The translations under genes and the position numbers were made by a program. The notes beneath the pieces were generated by a model, which ran no database searches, had not been told where the DNA came from, and worked only from the letters and a program-made list of their open reading frames with translations. Positions 51,929-60,003 of a DNA stretch of 64,000 bases are shown piece after piece. Numbering within the stretch: position 1 is the first letter of the stretch; every line of letters begins with the position of its first letter. The DNA comes from Paenibacillus barcinonensis (lineage in GTDB: Bacteria > Bacillota > Bacilli > Paenibacillales > Paenibacillaceae): NCBI RefSeq assembly GCF_003217495.1, contig NZ_QJSW01000018.1, positions 46,273 to 110,272 on the forward strand, given 5' to 3'.

Positions 51929-53296
51929 ATGGAGAATCAACAATTTCACACATTACTAAATGCAATCGAAAATAAAGAAGCGGTACTCGGCGTTGTCGGC
52001 CTCGGTTATGTGGGCCTTCCGCTTGCGGTGGAGATGGTCAACCAAGGCTTTACCGTCATTGGCATTGACCTGGATGCTTCCAAAGTCGACAGCATTTATC
52101 AGGGAGATTCCTATATTCACGATATTTCGTCCGACGAGTTGAAAAAAGTAATGCAAAGTGGTCGTTTCCAGCCAACGACGGACTACAGCATGTTGCGTGT
52201 CATTGACGCACTCAGCATCTGCGTACCAACACCACTCAGTGAAAATCAGGACCCGGATACCTCCTACATCGAAACGGTTGTAGATCAGATCAAGCTGCAT
52301 ATGAAACCAGGCATGCTGATTACGCTGGAAAGCACAACGTACCCAGGTACAACAGAAGAGCTGATTCAGCAGGAGCTGGACAAGGTCGGACATGAGGCGG
52401 GCAAAGACTATTTCCTTTGCTTCTCGCCAGAGCGTGTGGACCCGTCCAACGGCCGCTTCACTACATTTAATACACCGAAGGTGATCGGCGGCACCACCGA
52501 AGCGTGCCTGAAGCTGGGTACAGCGCTGTATAGCAAATATGTAGAGACAGTGGTTCCGGTATCTTCACCCAAAGTAGCGGAAATGTCCAAGCTGCTGGAG
52601 AACACATTCCGTAGCGTCAACATTGCTTTTGTTAATGAAATGGCAATGATGTGTGATCGGATGGGCATTGATATTTGGGAGGTTATCGACGCAGCTGCGA
52701 CGAAACCGTTTGGCTTTATGCCATTCTATCCAGGTCCAGGCATCGGTGGACACTGCATCCCGCTCGACCCGATGTATCTGTCGTGGAAGGCCAAGGGATT
52801 CCGTTTTTACAGCAAATTCATTGAACTGGCGCAATCCACAAACGATAATATGCCGTACTACGTACTCAACAAAACGTCCACCATTCTGAATGAATACGCG
52901 AAGTCTGTTCGCAAATCGAACATTCTGCTGCTCGGCATGGCGTACAAACCGAACATTGCCGATCTGCGTGAGTCACCAGGGCTGGAAGTATATGAGCTGT
53001 TCAAGGAAAGCGGCGCAAACGTCAGCTACTATGATCTGCATGCAGCATCGTTCAAGGACAAACATGGCGAAACCGTACACAGCCAAGCCTTCAATCTGGA
53101 ACAGTTTAAAACGTATGATTGCATCGTACTGATCACCAACCACAGCGACTTGCCTTATTATGATATTGCGGAGCTGGGTGTGCCGATTCTGGATACGCGT
53201 AATGCTTTCCGTTCGTACACACACTCACATATTTACAAGATCGGTCACTCGGTGCAGCATCCTGTGCTTGAGCCAAGTGAAGCGGTACTCGTCTGA
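51929..53296 (+). CDS. nucleotide-sugar 6-dehydrogenase (UDP-GlcNAc/ManNAc or UDP-Glc type)
   Basis: The 455-aa enzyme oxidises a UDP-sugar to its uronic acid with 2 NAD. The N-terminal Rossmann fold GVVGLGYVGLPLAVEM, the substrate segment FSPERVDPSNG, the central helix EMSKLLENTFRSVNIAFVNE, and the catalytic Cys in PGIGGHCIPLDPMYLSWK are all present. The C-terminal NAD/UDP domain begins LLLGMAYKPNIADLRESP. The GHCIPLDP form is closer to the WbpA/WecC class (amino sugars) than to UDP-glucose dehydrogenase. It supplies a uronic acid precursor, implying an acidic polymer. CCCGGAGGG precedes the ATG. Confidence 0.88.
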   Translation: MENQQFHTLLNAIENKEAVLGVVGLGYVGLPLAVEMVNQGFTVIGIDLDASKVDSIYQGDSYIHDISSDELKKVMQSGRFQPTTDYSMLRVIDALSICVPTPLSENQDPDTSYIETVVDQIKLHMKPGMLITLESTTYPGTTEELIQQELDKVGHEAGKDYFLCFSPERVDPSNGRFTTFNTPKVIGGTTEACLKLGTALYSKYVETVVPVSSPKVAEMSKLLENTFRSVNIAFVNEMAMMCDRMGIDIWEVIDAAATKPFGFMPFYPGPGIGGHCIPLDPMYLSWKAKGFRFYSKFIELAQSTNDNMPYYVLNKTSTILNEYAKSVRKSNILLLGMAYKPNIADLRESPGLEVYELFKESGANVSYYDLHAASFKDKHGETVHSQAFNLEQFKTYDCIVLITNHSDLPYYDIAELGVPILDTRNAFRSYTHSHIYKIGHSVQHPVLEPSEAVLV

Positions 53297-53304
53297 GGAA
53301 ACAT

Positions 53305-54246
53305 ATGAGGTGGCAAGGCAAGTGGGCAGGTATGGCAAAATGGGCTATCGTGGCTGTGGTGTTCTGCCTGCTGCTGCTGTCCTGGCTGTTCAAATGGTTC
53401 TCGCACGAGGAACACAAGGCGACCTGGCTGTGGGATACGTCGATTATTATGGAGCAGACACCCAAGATTATCGCGTTCTCCAGGGAACAGGGCGTAGATA
53501 CGATTTTCCTGCAAGTTCAGGATGAGGTGCCCGATGCGGCTTATCGCAAGTTCATTGCGGCGGCCACCAATGCCGAGATCGAGGTCCACGCACTGAACGG
53601 TCATGCCGACTGGGCATATCGTGAAAAGCGTGCAGAGGGACTTGCTTTTATTGAGCGGGTTCGGGCATACAATGCATCTTCTGCGAAGAATGAACGCTTT
53701 AAGGGCATTCAGCTCGATGTCGAGCCGTACCAGCTAAGACGCTGGGAGAACGAAGAGAGCACCGTTATTACGGAGTGGCAGAACAATATGGAGGTCTGGA
53801 CGGAAGCCGGAAAGGCCGGAGGGCTGTATATGAGCGCAGCGATTCCGTTCTGGCTAGATGCTCGTCAGTCCGCTGGAGGCAAGGAAACGTTCAGCCGCTG
53901 GGTCATCTCCCGTTTCGATGCGGTGGCGATTATGGCTTATCGCGACAGCGGGCAGCAGATGTATGATCTGTCCAAGGAAGAGCTGGCCGAGGCGGATGAT
54001 CTGGGCAAGAAGGTCTGGATTGGAGCCGAGCTCGCGGATACACACGAGGGAGATCACCTGACCTTTTTCCGCAAACCGATCAGTAATATGGACGAGGAGA
54101 TGCAGAAGGTATTCAAACTGGGTGCTACGCATTCATCCTTTGCCGGTGTGGCAGTGCATCATTATGAGGCCTGGTATGCGAAGCAAAACGGCATTCCGCT
54201 TGCTCGCAAGAGTGAGGCTAAGAACGAGGAATCACAAACGGAATAG
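53305..54246 (+). CDS. membrane-anchored TIM-barrel protein, possible glycosidase
   Basis: The 313-aa protein has an N-terminal signal anchor (WAIVAVVFCLLLLSWLFKW) and an extracellular domain with barrel-like strands: VDTIFLQVQDE, EVHALNGHADWA, GIQLDVEPYQLRRW, YMSAAIPFWLD, DAVAIMAYRD and GVAVHHYEAW. The LDVEP motif at the end of a strand recalls the acidic residues of GH18-type barrels. It begins 8 bp after the dehydrogenase stop and is the last gene of the locus before a terminator, so a role in polymer processing or attachment is likely. No family is assigned. Confidence 0.6.
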   Translation: MRWQGKWAGMAKWAIVAVVFCLLLLSWLFKWFSHEEHKATWLWDTSIIMEQTPKIIAFSREQGVDTIFLQVQDEVPDAAYRKFIAAATNAEIEVHALNGHADWAYREKRAEGLAFIERVRAYNASSAKNERFKGIQLDVEPYQLRRWENEESTVITEWQNNMEVWTEAGKAGGLYMSAAIPFWLDARQSAGGKETFSRWVISRFDAVAIMAYRDSGQQMYDLSKEELAEADDLGKKVWIGAELADTHEGDHLTFFRKPISNMDEEMQKVFKLGATHSSFAGVAVHHYEAWYAKQNGIPLARKSEAKNEESQTE

Positions 54247-54269
54247 GACAAGCTTTGAACGTTAAAGTT

Positions 54270-54329
54270 CCCTTCTGAGGCAAAGCAGCAGGCATTCATT
54301 CCTGCTACTTTGTTGCTCAGAAGGGATTT
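54270..54329. terminator. large hairpin terminator at the end of the polysaccharide locus
   Basis: CCCTTCTGAG (54270-54279) pairs with CTCAGAAGGG (54316-54325), and inner AGCAGG pairs with CCTGCT (54301-54306). The tail ATTTTATATT is modest. The stem could also stop the convergent stalk-domain gene. Confidence 0.7.
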
Positions 54330-54399
54330 TATATTGAATAGAAAAGAAGGGAATGGTATATACGGAGGTTGTTATAGGAAATAAAAATGCAAGATACCT

Positions 54400-54872
54400 C
54401 TATTCCTTACTCACCTGCACCGTTTTTGTTTGCGAGTCATAAGACACGTTAATGTCATAGACTGAAACGACATCTTTTAGAGGAATATACATGCGGTTTT
54501 GAATCAAAAGAACAGGGCTATTCAATTGGAATGGCTCATCATTGTGAAGAAACGTATCACTTCCAGCCTTGAGCTGTAGCAGTGGGGTAGGAATGGCGAA
54601 GTCTTCATTAAGAACCTTTAACGTCTTGGTTTCCGATTGGAAGGATAGCGCTTTGGAATTAATCTGGAACGGAAGGCATCTCACGAATCCATCGAGATCA
54701 ACATAGTATGCCCTTTGATGATCAGACCTGTGAATGATTTTTCGCCCAACACATTGGACTTGATGTTCACGGTGGAGCCGGAAGCAGGGGAAACAGCAGC
54801 GTTTACGGAAGAGCCGAAGCCAGCCATAGCAAGGGTTAGTGCACTCATAACTAAAAACTTGGAAATACGCAT
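54400..54872 (-). pseudogene. frameshifted stalk-domain (copper amine oxidase N-like) secreted protein
   Basis: On the minus strand, ATG 54872 (ribosome binding site AAAGGAG) opens a signal peptide (FLVMSALTLAMAGFGSS, then VNA) and a short mature part ending GHTMLISMDS with a stop at 54681. The next frame continues smoothly as DGFVRCLPFQINSKAL and ends PLKDVVSVYDINVSYDSQTKTVQV, the typical close of a stalk/Cu_amine_oxidN1 domain. A single missing base in the TTGATCTCGATGG stretch (near 54690-54700) would restore one protein of about 157 aa. Decay, a sequencing error or programmed shifting are all possible. Confidence 0.7.
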
Positions 54873-55000
54873 ATCAACCACTCCTTTGATCTATTCATTA
54901 GAAGTAACGTAACACCGATTACACAAGTTACATAGGATGAGGAAGTACATATAAACTTTTTGGTGCCAGCAGAACTGAATCTAGCTCATCTCACTAAAGA

Positions 55001-55059
55001 AACCTGAATAAGGCGAATCCCGATCACTTGTTTAGTGAAGGGGTTGCCTTATTCAGGTT
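55001..55059 (-). terminator. terminator of the AraC regulator gene
   Basis: AACCTGAATAAGGC (55001-55014) is perfectly complementary to GCCTTATTCAGGTT (55046-55059). On the minus strand the stem is followed by TTTCTTT. It lies between the AraC gene and the stalk-domain gene. Confidence 0.75.
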
Positions 55060-55117
55060 ATTTAGTGCCTTAGAGAGGGAAGCGTACAGTCAGCGCGAGT
55101 TGTCTTAGGGGACTACT

Positions 55118-55996
55118 CTACTCTCTCTTTTGTTCCGTTGTCCGATAACGGTTGGGGGGCAGACCAACCTGCTTTTTGAAGGCTTTGGAGAACGAGAACA
55201 AGTCCGGGTAACCGACCGAATGTGCGACCTCTGTTAAACTTAGCGCGGTTTGCACGAGCAGGCGCTTGGCTTGATCCATTTTGAGTTGTTGAATATACTG
55301 CACAGGCGAAAGGCCGTATGCTTTACGAAACTGTTTGGCAAAATGGGTCCGATCCACCCCCGCATGTGCTGACACCCCCTCCACTGAAATTCCGCCTGCA
55401 AAATGAAGCTCGATATACTCTTTACCCTTCTGAAGCCAAGGGATGGCGGCGTCGGGCTGAAGGCTTTTGGTCGCCGGAGATCGAGCGATCCGGTCGAAGA
55501 GACCGAGAAACCGGGTCAGTCGTCCCAGATCGCTGGCACCGTCCTGAGGCCTGCGAACGTCTTCCATAAATGCACGCATGCTGCTTGCTGTCTCGGATGT
55601 GAGTACCCCTGGCCGATATGGCTTGTCAGCGTTTAACCCGATGCGGGAGAGCAGCTCGGCGGCATATGCGCCATCAAATGCGACAAATATTTTCTGCAGC
55701 GTGTGATCGGGATCTGTCCAATACTCATGGGTAACATGCGGAAACAGGCAGAATGCGTCTCGGGTTCGCAGGGGATACTGCTGTCCGTTCTGAATGAATG
55801 TGCCTTCCCCCTCCAGCACAAATAACAAATAATGATAAGGTGTGGTGCGAGGACCGATATGATAATTGCTTTTGGCGACATTGTGGCCGATACGGATAGG
55901 CCAAGCGCCGCCAGCTTTCTCGAATTCAGATGGAGTGAAGAATAGAATATCCAGAAATTCGTGGTGATCCTCCTTCATGCGCTCAAGCTCGATCAT
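55118..55996 (-). CDS. AraC family transcriptional regulator with cupin sensor domain
   Basis: The 292-aa protein has an N-terminal AraC-binding cupin (about 30-170; YHYLLFVLEGEGTFIQNGQQYPL, then FPHVTHEYW) and a C-terminal double HTH (about 195-290; VEGVSAHAGVDRTHFAKQFRK and VAHSVGYPDLFSFSKAFKKQ). It likely senses a small carbohydrate-like ligand. It is divergent from the SsuD-like monooxygenase/transporter operon, which is its most likely target. ATG 55996 is about 8 nt after AAAGAGGTG, while GTG 56005 overlaps that site. Confidence 0.88.
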   Translation of the reverse strand: MIELERMKEDHHEFLDILFFTPSEFEKAGGAWPIRIGHNVAKSNYHIGPRTTPYHYLLFVLEGEGTFIQNGQQYPLRTRDAFCLFPHVTHEYWTDPDHTLQKIFVAFDGAYAAELLSRIGLNADKPYRPGVLTSETASSMRAFMEDVRRPQDGASDLGRLTRFLGLFDRIARSPATKSLQPDAAIPWLQKGKEYIELHFAGGISVEGVSAHAGVDRTHFAKQFRKAYGLSPVQYIQQLKMDQAKRLLVQTALSLTEVAHSVGYPDLFSFSKAFKKQVGLPPNRYRTTEQKRE

Positions 55997-56188
55997 CAGG
56001 AACACCTCTTTAATGGTTAAGTATCGTCATTGAAAAATAAGATAAATCGCTTATAACCTATTATACAGGTGGGTTTTGTTTAAATTCAAGCCAGGAGAAA
56101 CCTGAATATCAAAAACGACCACAAAATGACAAAAATAAATTGCCGCGAAATGACATTGATCACAGACAAATCAATTGATATGATGTCC

Positions 56189-56220
56189 ATACCTATTAAA
56201 CCAAGTTAATTAATCGGTAT
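56189..56220. promoter_or_regulatory. inverted-repeat operator between the AraC and monooxygenase genes
   Basis: ATACCTATTAA (56189-56199) and TTAATCGGTAT (56210-56220) are inverted repeats of 11 bp with one mismatch, spaced by 10 bp. Position and symmetry fit an operator for the divergent operon. The binding protein is not known: a dimeric regulator such as a sulfur or Rrf2-type repressor fits the symmetry better than a typical AraC direct repeat. The rest of this 495-bp gap is AT-rich and otherwise holds only element copy C. Confidence 0.5.
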
Positions 56221-56298
56221 TTGAATGTATACTTTACAAAATGATTAGAAATTAGGCGCACTTTTAAAATAGGGTTTAACGAGTGTGAACGTAGTGGA

Positions 56299-56415
56299 GG
56301 GAACGAAATCGATTCTGAAGAAACGTAGTGTTCGCCTTTATCTCCGGATTTTCCCTTTGGAAAAGGGAATCAAAAAATCTGGAGACAACAGCGATCGAAA
56401 GAACGATTCGTACCC
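56299..56415 (+). ncRNA. structured intergenic element, copy C
   Basis: The outer stem is GGGAACGAA (56299-56307) with TTCGTACCC (56407-56415), one A-A mismatch, extended by TCG/CGA and TTCT/AGAA. The sequence differs entirely from copies A and B at this stem, yet pairing is kept. The conserved arm TCTCCGGATTTT with AAAATCTGGAGA is fully paired here, whereas copies A and B have one mismatch. The AGCTTTC hairpin is absent. It ends 76 nt before the monooxygenase start. Confidence 0.65.
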
Positions 56416-56491
56416 GGAACGGCCATGTTGCACAACACCGATCTTATTTTTAACATGAGACTTTATTTATCCATAGAAGGGAATGACGACG

Positions 56492-57718
56492 GTGAGTGAA
56501 CAGGAAGAGATGAAGTTTGGATGGTTTTTGCCTACCGCTGGAGATGGGAAGTATGTAGGGGTTGCCCCGGAGCGTGAGCCAAGTCTGGATTATCTGGTGC
56601 AGGTGGCCCAGACGGCGGAGACGGCCGGATTTGAATTTGTACTGATTCCGACAGGGGGAGCCTGTCTGGACGCATGGGTAGTAGGATCAGCAGTAATGAG
56701 TCACACCAAGACATTGCGCCCCCTTGTAGCGATTCGCCCGGGGCTGGTTACACCCGTACTTGCAGCTCGAATGGGTGCGGCACTGGATCAGCTCTCTGGC
56801 GGTCGTGCCATGATGAACGTGGTTACAGGCAGTTCCGTTCGGGATCTGGAGGAGCTCGGTGATCCGCTGGCACACGCGCATGATGAACGGTATGTTCGTG
56901 CAAGCGAGTATATGGAAGTGATGAAGCGTTCATGGACACAATCGACGGGGTTGAATCTGACCGAGTTTGCCGGAAGCGGTTCAAAATCCGTGACATCTGG
57001 AAGCACGGGGCCCAGCGCAGAAGCCTTTAGCGAAGCGCCTTCCGAATATAACGGTCAGTATTACAACTTCAAAGGCCCGGTAGGTATGCCCGAGACGGTA
57101 CAGAAGCCGCACCCTCCATTCTATCTTGGGGGGAGCTCTCCGATTGCCAAGCGAGTAGCGGTTGAACATGCGGATACCTTCCTCATGTGGGGCGAGCCGC
57201 ATGACTGGATTCAGGAGCAGATCGAAGAGATCGAGGTCATTCGCGAGCAGGTGAAAGAGGAAACGGGACAAGATCGTCAGCTTCGTTACGGTATGCGTGC
57301 ACAGGTGCTCATTCGGGATACCGAAGAAGAGGCATGGGCGGCAGCATGGGAGATTATCAGCAAAGTACCACCAGAAGCGATTGAGAAGGCCAAAGCCGCA
57401 TTTGCCGAGACGGATGCCACCAACCAGCGCAGACAGAATGAGCTCCGGGAGCTGTCTGAGAAGCAGCAGTTTGTGGTGGGGCCGAACCTGTGGACAGGTC
57501 TGTCGGTCGTACGCTCCGGCGGAGCCATCCTCATCGTAGGTACAGCGGAGCAGGTTGCAGAACGGTTGATGGAATACGGAGACCTGGGCGTGACGACGTT
57601 CATTTTGTCCGGGTACCCCCATCTGGAAGAAGCTGAAATCTTCGGCAAAACCGTGATGCCAATCATCCGCGAAAAATGGAAAACTAGACAAAAACGGCAG
57701 TCTATTACTGCCAACTAA
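56492..57718 (+). CDS. SsuD-like LLM-class flavin-dependent sulfonate monooxygenase
   Basis: The 408-aa protein matches alkanesulfonate monooxygenase: KFGWFLPTAGDGKYVG, FVLIPTGGACLDAW, LVAIRPGLVTPVLAARM, the conserved HDERYVRASEYM with active-site Arg, GGSSPIAKRVAVEHADTFLMWGEP, VGPNLWTGLSVVR and SGYPHLEEA. It uses reduced flavin and oxygen to split a C-S bond, releasing sulfite. A low-complexity Gly/Ser/Ala insert (GSGSKSVTSGSTGPSAEAF, about 160-180) is extra. GTG 56492 has better ribosome-site spacing than ATG 56483. A sugar-type transporter follows 14 bp later, rather than SsuABC. Confidence 0.88.
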   Translation: MSEQEEMKFGWFLPTAGDGKYVGVAPEREPSLDYLVQVAQTAETAGFEFVLIPTGGACLDAWVVGSAVMSHTKTLRPLVAIRPGLVTPVLAARMGAALDQLSGGRAMMNVVTGSSVRDLEELGDPLAHAHDERYVRASEYMEVMKRSWTQSTGLNLTEFAGSGSKSVTSGSTGPSAEAFSEAPSEYNGQYYNFKGPVGMPETVQKPHPPFYLGGSSPIAKRVAVEHADTFLMWGEPHDWIQEQIEEIEVIREQVKEETGQDRQLRYGMRAQVLIRDTEEEAWAAAWEIISKVPPEAIEKAKAAFAETDATNQRRQNELRELSEKQQFVVGPNLWTGLSVVRSGGAILIVGTAEQVAERLMEYGDLGVTTFILSGYPHLEEAEIFGKTVMPIIREKWKTRQKRQSITAN

Positions 57719-57732
57719 GGAGGTTCTCTTTT

Positions 57733-59007
57733 ATGAAGAAAACAAAAAAAATGATTCTGCCGCTTGTCAGTATGCTGGTCATGTCCATCCTGCTGTCCGC
57801 TTGCGGCGGTGGAAATAACGCATCATCTGGAGAGAACGGCTCCTCAGGTTCAGGTAAAGTGACCCTCAGCTTCATGCACTGGCGCGGCGAGGATTCCGAA
57901 GCATTCAACAATACAATCGACGCGTTTGAAAAAGAAAATCCGAACATCCATGTGGAGATGCAGACGCTGCCTTCGGATCAGTATCAATCTACGGTACAAT
58001 CCAAAATCAGTGACGGCTCCACGGGTGATGTGTTTGCTTCTTTCCCAGGTGCTCAGTTCCAGGCTTTCAGCAAAGCCGGATTGTTCACAGACCTGACCGG
58101 ATCATCCTTCCTGTCGGCTTACAATCCGAAGCTGATCGAGGCTGGACAGAAGGATGGCAAGCAATACGCTGTTCCGTACCAGCTTGTATACAACGATCCG
58201 ATCTATAACGTGAAACTGTTTGAAAAATATGGCCTCACACCACCGAAGGATTGGGAAGGGTTTCTGGCCCTGTGCCAGAAGCTGAAGGACAATGGCATTA
58301 TTCCGATTGCCTTTGCCGGAGCGGACATTGGTCCAGGCCAATTTATGAATACGATGGTGATGAACAATGCACCGAGTGACGACATTTTTACCAAAGTTGA
58401 AGCAGGCGAAGCCAAACTGACAGATGAGTTCTGGGTGAAAACGTTGACGCAGATCAAAGAACTGAACGACAAAGGATACTTCCAGCAGGATGCACTGGGT
58501 ACGAAAGACCCGGCAGCCGGTGCGTTATTTATTCAGGAAAAAGCAGCGATGCTTGCAAGTGGATCGTATCAACTTGCTCAGAATAAACAGCAAAACCCGA
58601 ATCTGGAGCAAAAATTACTCGCACCGATTACGGTAAGTGCCGATCAGGCGAAATACGAAGGGGTGCACACGACCACGTTTATGCTTGCGGTAAACAGCAA
58701 ATCGAAACACCCGGAAGAAGCGAAGAAATTCCTTGAATTCCTGAGCAAACCGGATGTAGCTGGCGCATACGCCAACCAAACGGGACAAAATGTAACGGTG
58801 AATGACGTGAAGTATGACACACCTGAGCTTCAGGTTGCAGGAGAGTGGGCGAACAAAAAAACCGTGTTCCAGCCACGGTTCACGATTCTGAATGGAGATA
58901 ACCAAAAGGCTGTAACCAATTCCATTCAGGCTGTGCTGAGCGGCACTTCACCAGAAGAGGCAGCACAGCAGGCGCAAGCGATCATTGATCAGCATATCGG
59001 GAAATAA
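57733..59007 (+). CDS. extracellular solute-binding lipoprotein, CUT1 (carbohydrate) family
   Basis: The 424-aa lipoprotein has lipobox LSACGG (Cys near residue 23), a Gly/Ser/Asn linker and a family 1 binding fold: VTLSFMHWRGEDSEAFNNT, GSTGDVFASFPGAQF, KQYAVPYQLVYNDPIYNVKLF, QEKAAMLASGSYQLA. It delivers a sugar-like ligand to the permeases downstream. AAGGAGG precedes the ATG. Cotranscription with the monooxygenase suggests the ligand is its substrate or a precursor. Confidence 0.9.
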   Translation: MKKTKKMILPLVSMLVMSILLSACGGGNNASSGENGSSGSGKVTLSFMHWRGEDSEAFNNTIDAFEKENPNIHVEMQTLPSDQYQSTVQSKISDGSTGDVFASFPGAQFQAFSKAGLFTDLTGSSFLSAYNPKLIEAGQKDGKQYAVPYQLVYNDPIYNVKLFEKYGLTPPKDWEGFLALCQKLKDNGIIPIAFAGADIGPGQFMNTMVMNNAPSDDIFTKVEAGEAKLTDEFWVKTLTQIKELNDKGYFQQDALGTKDPAAGALFIQEKAAMLASGSYQLAQNKQQNPNLEQKLLAPITVSADQAKYEGVHTTTFMLAVNSKSKHPEEAKKFLEFLSKPDVAGAYANQTGQNVTVNDVKYDTPELQVAGEWANKKTVFQPRFTILNGDNQKAVTNSIQAVLSGTSPEEAAQQAQAIIDQHIGK

Positions 59008-59010
59008 ACG

Positions 59011-59883
59011 ATGAAAAACCGGTTTAAGCTATCCCTGTTTCTGTTACCCGGATTGCTGCTGTACGTTGGATTGTTCGTATTTCCTACATTGACGGGGCTG
59101 TTCTACTCCTTTACGGATTGGGACGGGGTATCCCCGTCGTATGCATTTGTAGGGCTGGATAATTACAAGGACAGTCTCAGCAGCATCGTATTTCGCAAAG
59201 CCTTCGGCAATAACGTGGAGTTTATGTTAACGGTTGTGATCGCACAAACCTTTATTTCACTCGTTCTGGCCCTGCTTCTGGTACGCAATACCAAGACAAA
59301 AGTGGTGCTGCGGGCGCTGTATTTCCTGCCGGCGATTTTGTCGTCGGTTTCGGTCGGTTTGATCTGGGCGTTTATGTACGACCCGTCCATTGGACTGATC
59401 AATTATGGATTAAACGAGGCGGGCATGGGCAGCATCGCTCGTAACTGGATCGGTGATCCGAAGATTGCGATCTTCTCCATCGCTGCGGTGCAGGTCTGGG
59501 CTCACGCAGGACAGATGATGATTGTGTTCATCGCAGGTCTGCAAGGCATTCCGGCAGAATTGTATGAAGCGGCACGTATGGACGGCGGCAGCAAATGGCA
59601 GGTATTTCGTACCGTGACCTGGCCGCTGCTGGCTCCTTCGGCAACCATTGTTGTGGCCTATACGACGATTCAGTCGTTCAAGGCCTTTGACCTCATTTTC
59701 ACGATGACGGACGGAGGTCCAAACTACGCCACTGAAATTTTGACCACATATATTTATCACACGGCGTTTGGCAGTTATTCCTTTGGTCTGGCTTCTGCCG
59801 GTTCGATGATCTTCCTGGTGTTGCTCGCACTGCTGACACTGTTGCAATTCAAGGCGCTACGTGCCGACCGGGTAAGTTATTAA
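59011..59883 (+). CDS. sugar-type ABC transporter permease (MalF/UgpA type)
   Basis: The 290-aa protein has six TM helices and the EAA loop ELYEAARMDGGSKWQVFRTVTWPLL. It starts 3 bp after the binding-protein stop with no strong ribosome site, so translation is probably coupled. Confidence 0.92.
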   Translation: MKNRFKLSLFLLPGLLLYVGLFVFPTLTGLFYSFTDWDGVSPSYAFVGLDNYKDSLSSIVFRKAFGNNVEFMLTVVIAQTFISLVLALLLVRNTKTKVVLRALYFLPAILSSVSVGLIWAFMYDPSIGLINYGLNEAGMGSIARNWIGDPKIAIFSIAAVQVWAHAGQMMIVFIAGLQGIPAELYEAARMDGGSKWQVFRTVTWPLLAPSATIVVAYTTIQSFKAFDLIFTMTDGGPNYATEILTTYIYHTAFGSYSFGLASAGSMIFLVLLALLTLLQFKALRADRVSY

Positions 59884-60003
59884 CGGATAGATGATTACTG
59901 CTTTTCGTGAAAAATACGAACTAGTTGATGTTAATGTTGGTAATTGATGTTGAATGCAGAGATTAGTTTTAAGTGTGAGCTTGAGAGAAAGGAGGGAGTT
60001 TAT

